The notes beneath the pieces were generated by a model. The model saw nothing but the letters and a program-made list of their open reading frames with translations. It did no database searches and was not told where the DNA came from. From an uncultured Bacteroidales bacterium (GTDB lineage Bacteria; Bacteroidota; Bacteroidia; Bacteroidales; UBA932), in assembly GCA_944322815.1 (NCBI GenBank), contig CALUQB010000004.1, forward strand, positions 53,434-117,433: a stretch of 64,000 nucleotides of DNA. The letters are read 5' to 3'. The stretch's first letter is position 1, and each line of letters begins with the position of its first letter. Of the stretch, positions 6,515-15,568 are shown one piece after another. The translations under genes were made by a program, and so were the position numbers.

Positions 6515-7051
6515 TCAGTTTCCGAAAAGGCCTTTCAGGGCAGCGAACGGGCTGTCCGGACCGGCATTTTCCGCATCTGACACCGATATTCCGGATCTGA
6601 TATACCGCATGACCTGCGGGTTACACTCTCCTTCAGGATGCATCCTGAGCAGAGGAAGGGAAAGACATACGTAATCATATATGACCTGAGCCAGATCAAA
6701 ATCAGTATTGTCTTCCGGAAGCCAGACGATCTCCCTATCGGAAGAACTGTCTTCGTCTCCGTCATCCTCTCCGCCTGTTCCGAACTTGACGCTCAGACGG
6801 GCTTCCGTCTCCACGGGAACAGTCAAAGGCTCGAGACAACGGTCACACGCCACTGAAACAGTGCCCGATATATGACAGTCTATGCCGATATACTGCCCGG
6901 ACTTCTCCGTTTCCACCCCGATCAGCAGATCCGCATCCAGAATCTCGGAATTCTCAAAACTTTCAAAAAACTCCTTTCCCACTTTCATACTGGACGTCAT
7001 CCGTCCGTGGGACAATCCATTTAAAGGTATCAAAAATAAATTCTTGTCCAT
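6515..7051 (-). CDS. yceD: DUF177/YceD family protein (23S rRNA accumulation)
   Basis: A 178-residue YceD/DUF177 protein, needed in E. coli and plants for 23S rRNA accumulation. The diagnostic central CDRCLEPL segment with its two Cys is present, as is the acidic Asp/Glu-rich stretch ([11 protein letters not shown]) followed by [19 protein letters not shown] place the start at 7051 ([10 protein letters not shown]) because a -7 box at 7076-7083 puts transcription start near 7069, after the alternative Met at 7078. The promoter and the 31-bp gap to rpmF indicate a yceD-rpmF-tRNA operon. Confidence 0.93.
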   Translation of the reverse strand: MDKNLFLIPLNGLSHGRMTSSMKVGKEFFESFENSEILDADLLIGVETEKSGQYIGIDCHISGTVSVACDRCLEPLTVPVETEARLSVKFGTGGEDDGDEDSSSDREIVWLPEDNTDFDLAQVIYDYVCLSLPLLRMHPEGECNPQVMRYIRSGISVSDAENAGPDSPFAALKGLFGN

Positions 7052-7075
7052 AACCCGTAAATAGATTTGAGCGTG

Positions 7076-7083
7076 CAAAGATA
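7076..7083 (-). promoter_or_regulatory. -7 box of the yceD-rpmF-tRNA-Arg unit
   Basis: Minus-strand TATCTTTG matches TAnnTTTG and places the transcript start about 18 nt before the chosen yceD ATG. Confidence 0.5.
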
Positions 7084-7101
7084 GGAATAATTTTTATAAA
7101 A

Positions 7102-8901
7102 TCAATCTAAATTTCCACTTTTTCTTTTACGCTCTATCTCATCAAGAATTATCTTCCTTATTCTCATGGACTTGGGAGTAACTTCGACAAGCTCGTCCTC
7201 CTGAATATACTCCAGAGCCTCTTCCAGAGAGAAGACTATAGGCGGCGGAAGCATCACCTTGTCATCGCTTCCCGAAGCCCTCATGTTCGTAAGCTTCTTG
7301 GTCTTGCAGATATTTATGTTGAGGTCCCTTTCCCTGGTGTGTTCTCCGACCACCTGGCCGGCATATATTTCATCGCCCGGATTAACGAAGAAGCGGCCTC
7401 TGTCCTGCAACTTGTCCATGGAATACGCCACTGCCACTCCGGTCTCCAGAGATACCAGAGAACCGTTTGTCCTCTTCTCGATATCGCCCTTGTACGGTTC
7501 GTAACCTTTGAACCTGTGCGCCACGACCGCTTCTCCCTGAGTAGCAGTCAGGAGATTGCTCCTCAGTCCCATGAGACCTCTGGCCGGTATATCGAAATCC
7601 AGATGCGTGCGGTCACCCCTGTTTTCCATGTGGATAAGAGCGCCTTTCCTTCTGGTGGCTATCTCTATGGCCTTGCCTACGAACTCTTCCGGAACCTCTA
7701 TGGTCAGATTTTCTATAGGTTCGCAACGTTGTCCGTTAATGGTCTTGTCCAGAACCTTAGGCTGTCCCACCTGAAGTTCGAAGCCCTCACGGCGCATGGT
7801 TTCGATAAGGACTGAAAGATGAAGCACTCCCCTTCCGTATACTATGAAGGAGTCTGCATTCGGACCAGGTTTCACCCTGAGAGCGAGATTCTTCTCCAGC
7901 TCCTTCTCAAGACGCTCTTTCAGATGTCTGGATGTGACGAACTTGCCCTCCCGTCCGAAGAACGGAGAATTGTTGATGCAGAAAAGCATGCTCATGGTAG
8001 GCTCGTCGACCTCTATAGGAGGAAGCGGCTCGGGATTTTCGAAATCAGCTACCGTATCACCTATTTCGAAGCCTTCAAGACCTACGACAGCACAGATATC
8101 CCCGCACTGCACGGTGTCCACCTTTGTCTTTCCGAGTCCGTCGAAAATCATGAGATCACGGATCTTCTGCTTCTGTATGATATCGTACCTCTTGCAGAGA
8201 CTTATGTTCATACCCGACTTGAGTTCTCCCCTGGTCACTCTGCCGACTGCAATACGTCCTACGTATGGAGAATATTCCAATGAGGAAATCAGCATCTGAG
8301 GCGTACCCGGATTCTGCGCCGGAGCCGGTATCACTTCTATGATGGTATCCAGGAGTGCCGTGATGTCATTGGTCGGCGTTCTCCAGTCACGGGACATCCA
8401 GCCCTGCTTGGCGCTTCCGTACAGAGTCTTGAAATCAAGCTGGTCATCAGAGGCATTCAGGGAAAACATCAGATCGAAAACCTCTTCCTGTACTTCATCG
8501 GGACGGCAATTCTGCTTGTCGACCTTGTTTATGACCACAATAGGCTTCTTGCCCATTTCGATGGCTTTCTGGAGAACGAACCTGGTCTGTGGCATACAGC
8601 CCTCGAACGCGTCTACCAGAAGAAGCACGCCGTCGGCCATGTTCAACACCCTCTCGACTTCACCGCCGAAATCACTGTGGCCCGGAGTGTCGATAACGTT
8701 TATTTTCACCCCCTTATACGGGACAGACACATTTTTCGCCAGGATAGTGATACCTCTTTCCCTTTCCAGATCGTTGTTGTCAAGTATCAGCTCCCCCATT
8801 TTGTCTTCACGGGCCTGTTTGGCCTGGTAGATCATTCTATCCACAAGGGTAGTCTTGCCGTGGTCGACATGTGCGATAATAGCAATATTCCTAATTTCCA
8901 T
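7102..8901 (-). CDS. typA: translational GTPase TypA/BipA
   Basis: A 599-residue ribosome-binding GTPase involved in 50S assembly at low temperature and stress responses. The G-domain motifs are intact: G1 AHVDHGKTT, switch region RGITILAKN, G3 DTPGHSDFGGEV, G4 NKVDKQNC, G5 GSAKQGW. They are followed by the EF-G-like domains and the BipA-specific C-terminal domain (ARGLMGLRSNLLTATQGEAV). Length is normal. A -7 box at 8924-8931 lies about 23 nt upstream. It is divergent from guaA and stands as its own transcription unit. Confidence 0.97.
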   Translation of the reverse strand: MEIRNIAIIAHVDHGKTTLVDRMIYQAKQAREDKMGELILDNNDLERERGITILAKNVSVPYKGVKINVIDTPGHSDFGGEVERVLNMADGVLLLVDAFEGCMPQTRFVLQKAIEMGKKPIVVINKVDKQNCRPDEVQEEVFDLMFSLNASDDQLDFKTLYGSAKQGWMSRDWRTPTNDITALLDTIIEVIPAPAQNPGTPQMLISSLEYSPYVGRIAVGRVTRGELKSGMNISLCKRYDIIQKQKIRDLMIFDGLGKTKVDTVQCGDICAVVGLEGFEIGDTVADFENPEPLPPIEVDEPTMSMLFCINNSPFFGREGKFVTSRHLKERLEKELEKNLALRVKPGPNADSFIVYGRGVLHLSVLIETMRREGFELQVGQPKVLDKTINGQRCEPIENLTIEVPEEFVGKAIEIATRRKGALIHMENRGDRTHLDFDIPARGLMGLRSNLLTATQGEAVVAHRFKGYEPYKGDIEKRTNGSLVSLETGVAVAYSMDKLQDRGRFFVNPGDEIYAGQVVGEHTRERDLNINICKTKKLTNMRASGSDDKVMLPPPIVFSLEEALEYIQEDELVEVTPKSMRIRKIILDEIERKRKSGNLD

Positions 8902-8923
8902 ATATTGAATTAAAAAAGGACTG

Positions 8924-8931
8924 CAAAAGTA
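8924..8931 (-). promoter_or_regulatory. -7 box of typA
   Basis: Minus-strand TACTTTTG fits TAnnTTTG; no clear -33 TTTG is seen. Confidence 0.45.
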
Positions 8932-8985
8932 GAAAATTCTCGTATTAAAACGAATTTTTTATTTTATTTTTCATATTCATTATAT

Positions 8986-8993
8986 TAATTTTG
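8986..8993 (+). promoter_or_regulatory. -7 box of guaA
   Basis: TAATTTTG matches TAnnTTTG. Transcription would start near 9000, which rules out a TTG at 8991 as start and supports the ATG at 9012. Confidence 0.5.
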
Positions 8994-9011
8994 CGTCAAA
9001 TTTATCTTGAA

Positions 9012-10589
9012 ATGACAGAAAAGATCATCATTCTCGACTTCGGGTCGCAGGTCACGCAGCTCATAGGCCGCAGGCTCAGGGAGCTGAACGTGTACTGTGA
9101 AATCTACCCGTTCAACAAGATTCCTGTTCTGGACGAGACTGTCAGAGGGGTCATTCTTTCGGGCAGCCCGTTTTCGGTCAGGGACGAAAAAGCCCCTCAG
9201 GCCGATCTCAGCGGGATAAAAGGCAGACTGCCGCTGCTTGGCATCTGCTACGGGGCGCAGTACCTCGCCCACAAGTACGGAGGTGAAGTGAATGCCTCCA
9301 TAGCCAGGGAATACGGCCGGGCGATGCTGGATGTCACAGCCCCTGATTCCCCGCTGATGAAAGGCGTATCGGCACATTCCCAGGTCTGGATGTCCCACGG
9401 AGATACCATCGCTAGACTTCCCGAAGGCGGAGAAGTGATAGCTTCTACAGCCGATGTGGAAAACGCTGCCTATCATATAAAAGGTGAAGAGACCTATGCG
9501 GTACAGTTCCATCCGGAAGTCTACCATACCGCGGAAGGTACCAGGATACTGGAGAATTTCGCTATCGGCATCTGCGGATGCAAGGGAGACTGGACGCCGG
9601 CTTCATTCATAGACACGACCATTGCGGAACTGAAAGGGAAACTCGGAGACGACAAGGTCATTCTGGGTCTCAGCGGAGGCGTGGACTCCACAGTAGCTGC
9701 AGTCCTGCTGCACAAGGCCATAGGGCACAATCTGACATGCATCTTCGTGAATAACGGTCTTCTGAGGAAAAACGAATTCGAAGACGTGCTCGCTTCGTAT
9801 CAGGACATGGGTCTGAACGTCATAGGAGCTGATGCGTCCGCTGTATTTCTGGAGCAACTCAAGGGAGTCACCGAACCGGAAAAGAAGAGAAAAGTCATAG
9901 GACGGCTCTTTATCGAGACTTTCGACAAATATGCACGGCAGATAGAGAATGCGAAATGGCTTGCCCAGGGCACCATCTATCCGGATGTAATAGAATCAGC
10001 ATCAGTAAACGGACCTTCTTCCACCATCAAGTCTCATCACAACGTAGGCGGTCTTCCTGAAAAGATGAATCTCAGGATAGTGGAGCCGCTCCGTTCGCTG
10101 TTCAAGGATGAAGTCAGGAGAGTGGGACGCGCCCTGCAGATCAAGGAGGAGCTTATAGGTAGACATCCCTTCCCGGGACCGTCACTCGGCATCAGGATTC
10201 TTGGAGAAGTGACAGAAGACAAGCTGTCCATCCTGCGCGAAGCCGATGACATATTCATCCGCGGACTGAGAGAATACAAGATCGATGGCGTACCGTCCGC
10301 ATCCGACCCCACCATGACAGCCACGAACCTGTACGATTCCATCTGGCAGGCAGGCGCCATGCTTCTTCCTGTCAAGAGCGTCGGGGTGATGGGAGACGAA
10401 AGGACATACGAATATACCATAGCATTGCGCGCCGTGATTTCCACCGACGGCATGACTGCAGACTGGGTACATCTTCCGTACGACTTCATGGCCAAGGTCA
10501 GCAATGATATCATAAACAAGGTGCGTGGAGTGAACCGGGTCGTCTACGACATCAGTTCAAAACCGCCTGCCACTATCGAGTGGGAGTAG
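9012..10589 (+). CDS. guaA: GMP synthase (glutamine-hydrolysing)
   Basis: A 525-residue enzyme that aminates XMP to GMP using glutamine, the last step of guanine nucleotide synthesis. The N-terminal class I amidotransferase domain shows [13 protein letters not shown], the nucleophile Cys in [12 protein letters not shown] and the catalytic His in QFHPEVYHT. The ATP pyrophosphatase domain has the P-loop [11 protein letters not shown]. The C-terminal dimerisation domain ends KPPATIEWE, as expected. The start at 9012 follows from the -7 box at 8986-8993. It is monocistronic, closed by a strong hairpin shared with the opposing gene. Confidence 0.98.
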   Translation: MTEKIIILDFGSQVTQLIGRRLRELNVYCEIYPFNKIPVLDETVRGVILSGSPFSVRDEKAPQADLSGIKGRLPLLGICYGAQYLAHKYGGEVNASIAREYGRAMLDVTAPDSPLMKGVSAHSQVWMSHGDTIARLPEGGEVIASTADVENAAYHIKGEETYAVQFHPEVYHTAEGTRILENFAIGICGCKGDWTPASFIDTTIAELKGKLGDDKVILGLSGGVDSTVAAVLLHKAIGHNLTCIFVNNGLLRKNEFEDVLASYQDMGLNVIGADASAVFLEQLKGVTEPEKKRKVIGRLFIETFDKYARQIENAKWLAQGTIYPDVIESASVNGPSSTIKSHHNVGGLPEKMNLRIVEPLRSLFKDEVRRVGRALQIKEELIGRHPFPGPSLGIRILGEVTEDKLSILREADDIFIRGLREYKIDGVPSASDPTMTATNLYDSIWQAGAMLLPVKSVGVMGDERTYEYTIALRAVISTDGMTADWVHLPYDFMAKVSNDIINKVRGVNRVVYDISSKPPATIEWE

Positions 10590-10591
10590 AT

Positions 10592-10631
10592 AAGAAACGG
10601 TGCCCGGATTGCGGACACCGTTTCTTTATTT
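10592..10631. terminator. bidirectional terminator between guaA and the opposing operon
   Basis: An 11-bp stem AAGAAACGGTG/CACCGTTTCTT with further pairing inside, followed by TATTTTT on plus. Its right arm overlaps the last base pairs of the minus-strand gene ending at 10626, so both converging units end here. Confidence 0.75.
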
Positions 10632-11153
10632 TTCATACCACGATTTGTACTCAAGATACCCTGCCGAGTTGTCATGTATCCTGGCGGTCAGGGCAGCCGA
10701 ACCGTCCTTGACTTTTCCAGCAGGGACTCCGGCATAGATGCCCGGTTCAAGGACGCTGCCGGAGAGGACCACTGCCCCTGCCGCAATGATAGTACCGTCC
10801 GGTATCACGGCGTTGTCCAGGACCACAGCCCCCATCCCTACCAGCACATCATTTCCTATTATGGCCCCGTGCACTACGGCATTGTGCCCGACTGACACGT
10901 CATTGCCGATTCTGACTTCCGACTTATGGTTTGTAGCATGAAGCACAGCTCCGTCCTGGATATTTACCCTGTCACCCAGAACAATGCTTCCGACATCACC
11001 CCTGAGCACCGCTCCATACCAGATGCTGCAGTCTTCGCCCATCGACACATCTCCTGCCAGCACCGCATTCTCGGCTATGAAGGCATTTTTTCCTATGACC
11101 GGCTTGCGGCCGTCCAATTCCCTTATGATCATGACTGTACTTTTCTCTGCCAC
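10626..11153 (-). CDS. gamma-carbonic-anhydrase-like hexapeptide-repeat protein
   Basis: A 175-residue left-handed beta-helix protein of the gamma-carbonic anhydrase/YrdA/PaaY group. Hexapeptide repeats run through most of it ([LIV]-G-x-x-x-x spacing), and the three zinc-ligand His positions are present: one in QDGAVLHAT and two in VGHNAVVHG. The family includes true carbonic anhydrases and proteins of unknown role, so the reaction is not settled. It follows the 2-hydroxyacid dehydrogenase by 9 bp at the end of the long Bat unit and ends within the shared terminator. Confidence 0.88.
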   Translation of the reverse strand: MAEKSTVMIIRELDGRKPVIGKNAFIAENAVLAGDVSMGEDCSIWYGAVLRGDVGSIVLGDRVNIQDGAVLHATNHKSEVRIGNDVSVGHNAVVHGAIIGNDVLVGMGAVVLDNAVIPDGTIIAAGAVVLSGSVLEPGIYAGVPAGKVKDGSAALTARIHDNSAGYLEYKSWYEK

Positions 11154-11162
11154 GGACTGTCA

Positions 11163-12095
11163 CTACTGCCAGCCCATGGCAATATTTGCGGCAATCTTGT
11201 CCACCAGACGCGTACGGGCCTCGACTGACGCCCATGCAGTATGAGGAGTCATGGACAATCTCTCCTGATGTTTCACCTTGGAAAGAGGATTCGCCACATT
11301 CAGTGGCTCTGCAGAATAAACGTCCAGACCTGCTCCGGCTATCACGCCATCATCGACAGCCTTGGCCAGGGCCGCCTCATCGACTATTCCCCCTCGGCCC
11401 ATGTTCAATATGACGGCCTGAGGTTTCATAAGGGAAAGTTCCTTCTCCCCTATCAGCCCTGCAGTCCTGTCATTCAGAGGGGCATGCACAGAGACCACAT
11501 CGGAAACGGCCATCAGTTCATCCAGGGGCACACTCGGATAGTCATGACAGTGCGAAGTGCCTGAAGTCGAAAAGTAAATTGCCTTCATTCCGAAAGCCTC
11601 CGCCACCTGAGCGACACGATGCCCTATCGTACCCATGCCTACGATGCCGATGGTCTTTCCCGCAAGTTCGAAGAAAGGCAGAGTGACGTCGGTAAAAAGC
11701 CCGCTCCACGAATATTTTCCGGACTTTACCTTTCCGTCATAGTATGGCAGATGTCCGATAAGATTCAGCATATGCATGAAAGTACTCTGGACTACGGATT
11801 CGGTGGAATACCCGGCAACATTCCTGACAGGAATACCTTTCGATGCCGCATATTCGATATCTATATTGTTCACACCGGTAGCTGCCTCGCAGATAAGCCT
11901 GAGATTCGCTCCGGCATCTATCAGCTGTGGAGTCACCCTTACCTTGTTCACGATCAACACATCGCAGTCGGAGACTCTGGCCAGGGCCTCTTCCGGAGAA
12001 GAAGTCTGCCAGCACACCAGTTCGCCGAGTCTGGCGATAGGGTCCAATGACACATCGCTGCCCAGTGTTGCAGCATCCAGGAATGTTATCTTCAT
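11163..12095 (-). CDS. NAD-dependent D-2-hydroxyacid dehydrogenase
   Basis: A 310-residue dehydrogenase of the D-isomer 2-hydroxyacid family (glycerate/hydroxypyruvate, lactate or phosphoglycerate types). The Rossmann motif GIVGMGTIGHRVAQ, the NMGRGGIVDE strand with the substrate Arg, the Glu in GLDVYSAEP and the catalytic His in MTPHTAWAS are all visible. The short length, without an ACT domain, argues against classical SerA and fits glycerate dehydrogenase/hydroxypyruvate reductase, but the substrate is not readable from sequence. It starts 19 bp after the BatD-BatE gene on the same strand. Confidence 0.9.
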   Translation of the reverse strand: MKITFLDAATLGSDVSLDPIARLGELVCWQTSSPEEALARVSDCDVLIVNKVRVTPQLIDAGANLRLICEAATGVNNIDIEYAASKGIPVRNVAGYSTESVVQSTFMHMLNLIGHLPYYDGKVKSGKYSWSGLFTDVTLPFFELAGKTIGIVGMGTIGHRVAQVAEAFGMKAIYFSTSGTSHCHDYPSVPLDELMAVSDVVSVHAPLNDRTAGLIGEKELSLMKPQAVILNMGRGGIVDEAALAKAVDDGVIAGAGLDVYSAEPLNVANPLSKVKHQERLSMTPHTAWASVEARTRLVDKIAANIAMGWQ

Positions 12096-12114
12096 AATCG
12101 TCTGATTTTCCGTA

Positions 12115-14712
12115 TCAAATGATTTCCATATCTGAACTTTTCATCCATCCCTGACGTCCGTCCGCCAGTTCAATGTTCCTCCAGTCCCCTACCTCATCCA
12201 GTATGAGGACTTTGGTTCCTTCATGCAGTATGAACAGATCTGTCGAAGTTTCGGAAGAAGGGGAGCTTTTTACCGAAACTACCGGAGTCATGATGATGGC
12301 ACCGTCCTTCCGCATATAGTCATTCTTCTGCCAGAAAGCAAATGCGAACGACATGACCATCAGCAGGAAAGCCACTATGGCAGTGAAAAAGCCCGTTCGC
12401 CTCAATGCCAGAGAAGATGACAGGAAAAGCAGCAGCAAGGCGATGACAACCAGCCCCAGAAACACCAGTCCTGTCACGGCCCATGTATCGGAATCAAGGA
12501 TATAACACAGGTCTCTCGTCCATGTTTTCAGGATAAACTCGGGTACAGGCTCTATCCTATCCTGGATGAAGTCGGAAATGACAGTCCTGTTATATCTGGC
12601 ATCATCATAAGAAGGGTCCAGTTTCAATGCCTTCTCATAGTACAGCATGGCCTTGGCCACATCGCCTGACTTGAACCAGGCATTCCCCATATTGCAGTAA
12701 AGGGAAGGCGATTCCAGTCCGAGATTCTCTATGGACGAGTATGTATCCGCAGCCTCGATCCAGTTTCCTTCCGAATAAGCTGCCGAAGCCGCATTGAAAA
12801 GCGAATCCACATATCCGTCTGCAGCAAAACCTGACAGAGGGATGCTGAGGAATATCATGGCTGTCACGACCTTCAGAGTCGAGGAATTCTTGGTGTTCTT
12901 CATATATGAGTCTATGGATGAAATCACTTCCACTGCATCCTGATAATGGGCGGACATCGCATCGGTTCCCTGCTCAGGAGAATAACGGGCAAATTCACAC
13001 GCATCCAGAATAGCGACGAATTTCCCTGTGACTTCTGCAGGCACACCTTTCCCCGCCAGAGCTTCAGAAACCTTGTCTTTTGAGTAATCGGCTACAGACA
13101 TGTTCAGTTTGTCGGACACGTAACCGACCAAAGCCTTGTGCAGTTCATCATAGAATGCCGAATAGAGATTCCCGGAAAGGAATTCGGATGCCCTGCGAAG
13201 ACGCTTGCGTGCCATCTTGGTAGCCCCGCGGTTTTTGGAGCCGATGACATCAGCCCGGCGTGCCGCGAGTATCCTCAACAGGAAATATCCTGCAGCTCCC
13301 AGAATGATGATCAGACCTGCAGTTCCCCAGAACAGGAAAGACCCTGTGAAGAAATCACCTTTCGGAGACAGCCTGTGATTCTTTGTGTCGATGAATCTTA
13401 TATCCTGATTCAGGTTACGGACACCTCTCTGCGTGACACCAGGCATGACGGCCGCGCCTGAAACTTCTGATTCACTGCCTTTGGCAACGCTGAAAGGAAT
13501 CAGAGGAGTCTCTATGGTCACATATTTGCCGGCATTGATATCATAATAACTGTACTTTACAGGAGCAATGGCAAAGTCACCTGCACTGCGCGGAATAAAA
13601 GGGAATTCGTATGTCTTGCTCCCGGACATGCCGGATGCCTTGTCCACGGATTCGGATACTTTCGTGTCATAGACCTCGAAATCCGGAGGGAAAACCACAT
13701 CCGGTTCTTCGAGCAGGGAAACATTTCCCTGGCCCTTTATCGTAACAATAAGAGATGCCGCATCATGTGTCCTGAGAGAGTCCTTGCTCAGTTCGGCAGA
13801 TATGCTGAATTTCCCCACACCGCCCTTGAACGATGCAGGTGCACCTGCCGGAAGCGGCGAAACCTGTATCTTGTAAGACGGTGTGCTGATCCGTTTCCTG
13901 ACAGTCCGGTATTCATCGAAAAACTCATCGAAGATGCTGACACTGCCGCTTGAGACAGTCCTGATATTCACGAGGCAGACCAGTTCTGCCGGATCGACGG
14001 TCAGTGTACCTGACTGCTGAGGTATCAGGATATATTTTCGGAGGACTGCCGCATTATATATCTTGTTGTCCCTGCTTTCCCGGTGAAATTCTATATTGGT
14101 CGGCGCTTCTATCTCCTGATTCCAGAATCCGTTGAAAGAAGGGAAACGTGCATCCTCAAAACCGGCGATATTCACTCTCTGATACAGTTTCAGAGTAGCT
14201 ACTATGGGTTCTCCCACCACTACATTCCGCTTGCTGAATGTCAGGGACAGGAACAGATTGTCCTCAGAAATGTTTCCCGATGCCTGTCCGGGCTGACTTG
14301 AAGACTGGGGACGGCTCTGTGCCGACGCACCCTCAGCAACGACGGTGACATTGACCGGAGAAGTCGACCATGTCTTGCCTTTTACGGTTATTGTCCCGGC
14401 AGGGATAGTGAAGGTTCCTGTATTTTTCGGTGTCAGGATGTAGGTATAAGTGAACTGCGAAGATTTCGTCCGCTTTCCGTTTATGATCTGGATGCTGGTC
14501 GAACGACCCTGCTGCGGGCCCCAGACCAGCTGGAAGTCATCGCCCTGTGACCATTCGAATCCCGATGGAGTGTTTTCCCCTTCATAGACGAAGGTGACGT
14601 TGAACTGTTCGTCCAGAGAAACGACATCAGGCACTTCCACCCTCAACTGGGCAGACATCACAAGAGCCTGGAATATAACCGATAATGTCAGCAATAATTT
14701 CTTCATATTCAT
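12115..14712 (-). CDS. BatD-BatE fusion protein (aerotolerance cluster)
   Basis: One 865-residue frame joins two proteins that are separate genes in Bacteroides. Residues 1-603 are BatD: signal peptide, Ig-like beta domains (FTYTYILTPKNTGTFTIP), a transmembrane segment near 458-480 and a basic cytoplasmic tail. Residues 604-865 are a complete BatE with its own Met (codon at 12903), a second signal-like hydrophobic stretch (LKVVTAMIFLSIPLSGFAA), TPR repeats (SLYCNMGNAWFKSGDVAKAMLYYEKAL), two membrane segments and a bacterial SH3 domain (VKSSPSSETSTDLFILHEGTKV). The family is linked to oxygen tolerance in B. fragilis. Either a genuine fusion or internal initiation at 12903 is possible. Confidence 0.88.
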   Translation of the reverse strand: MNMKKLLLTLSVIFQALVMSAQLRVEVPDVVSLDEQFNVTFVYEGENTPSGFEWSQGDDFQLVWGPQQGRSTSIQIINGKRTKSSQFTYTYILTPKNTGTFTIPAGTITVKGKTWSTSPVNVTVVAEGASAQSRPQSSSQPGQASGNISEDNLFLSLTFSKRNVVVGEPIVATLKLYQRVNIAGFEDARFPSFNGFWNQEIEAPTNIEFHRESRDNKIYNAAVLRKYILIPQQSGTLTVDPAELVCLVNIRTVSSGSVSIFDEFFDEYRTVRKRISTPSYKIQVSPLPAGAPASFKGGVGKFSISAELSKDSLRTHDAASLIVTIKGQGNVSLLEEPDVVFPPDFEVYDTKVSESVDKASGMSGSKTYEFPFIPRSAGDFAIAPVKYSYYDINAGKYVTIETPLIPFSVAKGSESEVSGAAVMPGVTQRGVRNLNQDIRFIDTKNHRLSPKGDFFTGSFLFWGTAGLIIILGAAGYFLLRILAARRADVIGSKNRGATKMARKRLRRASEFLSGNLYSAFYDELHKALVGYVSDKLNMSVADYSKDKVSEALAGKGVPAEVTGKFVAILDACEFARYSPEQGTDAMSAHYQDAVEVISSIDSYMKNTKNSSTLKVVTAMIFLSIPLSGFAADGYVDSLFNAASAAYSEGNWIEAADTYSSIENLGLESPSLYCNMGNAWFKSGDVAKAMLYYEKALKLDPSYDDARYNRTVISDFIQDRIEPVPEFILKTWTRDLCYILDSDTWAVTGLVFLGLVVIALLLLFLSSSLALRRTGFFTAIVAFLLMVMSFAFAFWQKNDYMRKDGAIIMTPVVSVKSSPSSETSTDLFILHEGTKVLILDEVGDWRNIELADGRQGWMKSSDMEII

Positions 14713-14745
14713 ACTTTTTCTTTTCTACACCCTGAGACTGGAGTA

Positions 14746-15534
14746 TTACCAGTTCTTCTCTTTCTGCTTGGACTGCAATACAGCTGCCTTTTCTTTCTTG
14801 ACCTTCTCCTGGGTTTCCTTTTCCTTGGCCATGATCGCATTCAACATCTGCTGCGCTGACTGTTTGCTTATCTGAGGCTGCGGCTGAGGAGACTGTCCGT
14901 CCTGATTCTGGTTCTGATCCTTGTTCTGGTCCTGATTCTGGTCTTGGTTCTGATCCTTGTTCTGGTCCTGGTTCTGATCCTTGTTCTGGTCCTGGTTCTG
15001 ATCCTGATCCTGATTCTGATCCTGATCCTGATCCTGATCCTGGTCCTGATTCTGGTCCTGGTTCTGATCCTGATTCTGATTCTGGTTCTGCTGGTTTTCA
15101 AGCATCTTTCTGGCGTAAATATAATTCTCCTTCGCCTCCAGATCGCCAGGATTCCTCAGAAGAGACTCCTTGTACGCATCTACAGCACCTTGCCAGTCCT
15201 TCATGGACACAGAGGTATTGCCACTATTGTAATAATAATCCGAAGCATGTTCCGATATCACAGCCGCTTTTGATATGGTGTCCAGCAATGACTTGGCCTC
15301 GGTATAATTTTCCATCCTGTAAAGTGTGTTCGCAAGATTGTATGAAGCGGCGAAAGAAGTCGAGTCTCTGAGCAGAGCCTTCTGATAGTCGACAGCCGCC
15401 TCCTGGAAATTCCCGTCTTTGAACTCTCTGTTTCCCCTGCGGACATCCCTCCTGTCAGATTCCTGTGCCGACACTGCGGCCGTTCCGGCCAATGCCAGCA
15501 TCACAGTCAAAAATATGTATCCGAAATGTTTCAT
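14746..15534 (-). CDS. batC: BatC-like TPR protein with a Gln/Asp/Asn repeat
   Basis: A 262-residue secreted or periplasmic protein: signal peptide (residues 1-23, ending VSAQ), then TPR motifs (NREFKDGNFQEAAVDYQKAL; YYNSGNTSVSMKDWQGAVDAYKESL), then about 65 residues of almost pure Asp-Gln-Asn-Gln (about 146-212), then a charged Lys/Glu tail. This order matches BatC of the Bacteroidota aerotolerance clusters. It lies between batB and the BatD-BatE gene with about 33-bp gaps. The repeat is built of 6-bp units, so changes in copy number would keep the frame. Confidence 0.88.
   Translation of the reverse strand: MKHFGYIFLTVMLALAGTAAVSAQESDRRDVRRGNREFKDGNFQEAAVDYQKALLRDSTSFAASYNLANTLYRMENYTEAKSLLDTISKAAVISEHASDYYYNSGNTSVSMKDWQGAVDAYKESLLRNPGDLEAKENYIYARKMLENQQNQNQNQDQNQDQNQDQDQDQDQDQNQDQDQNQDQNKDQNQDQNKDQNQDQNQDQNKDQNQNQDGQSPQPQPQISKQSAQQMLNAIMAKEKETQEKVKKEKAAVLQSKQKEKNW
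14898..15092. repeat. hexanucleotide repeat inside batC
   Basis: The plus strand reads imperfect units of TGGTTC/TGATCC/TGATTC, encoding alternating Asp/Asn and Gln on the minus strand. Unit length is a multiple of 3, so expansion or contraction changes protein length only. Confidence 0.85.
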
Positions 15535-15568
15535 CGTTCCAAATAATTATATACAGACTGCAGACCTG

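Noticed and set aside
8991-9011. Upstream TTG start for guaA
   Set aside because: It overlaps the -7 box, so it would not be in the transcript.
14944-15273. Plus-strand Val/Leu/Ile-rich open frame opposite batC
   Set aside because: It is the antisense reading of the Asp-Gln repeat; no promoter or start signal, and batC is clearly coding on the other strand.
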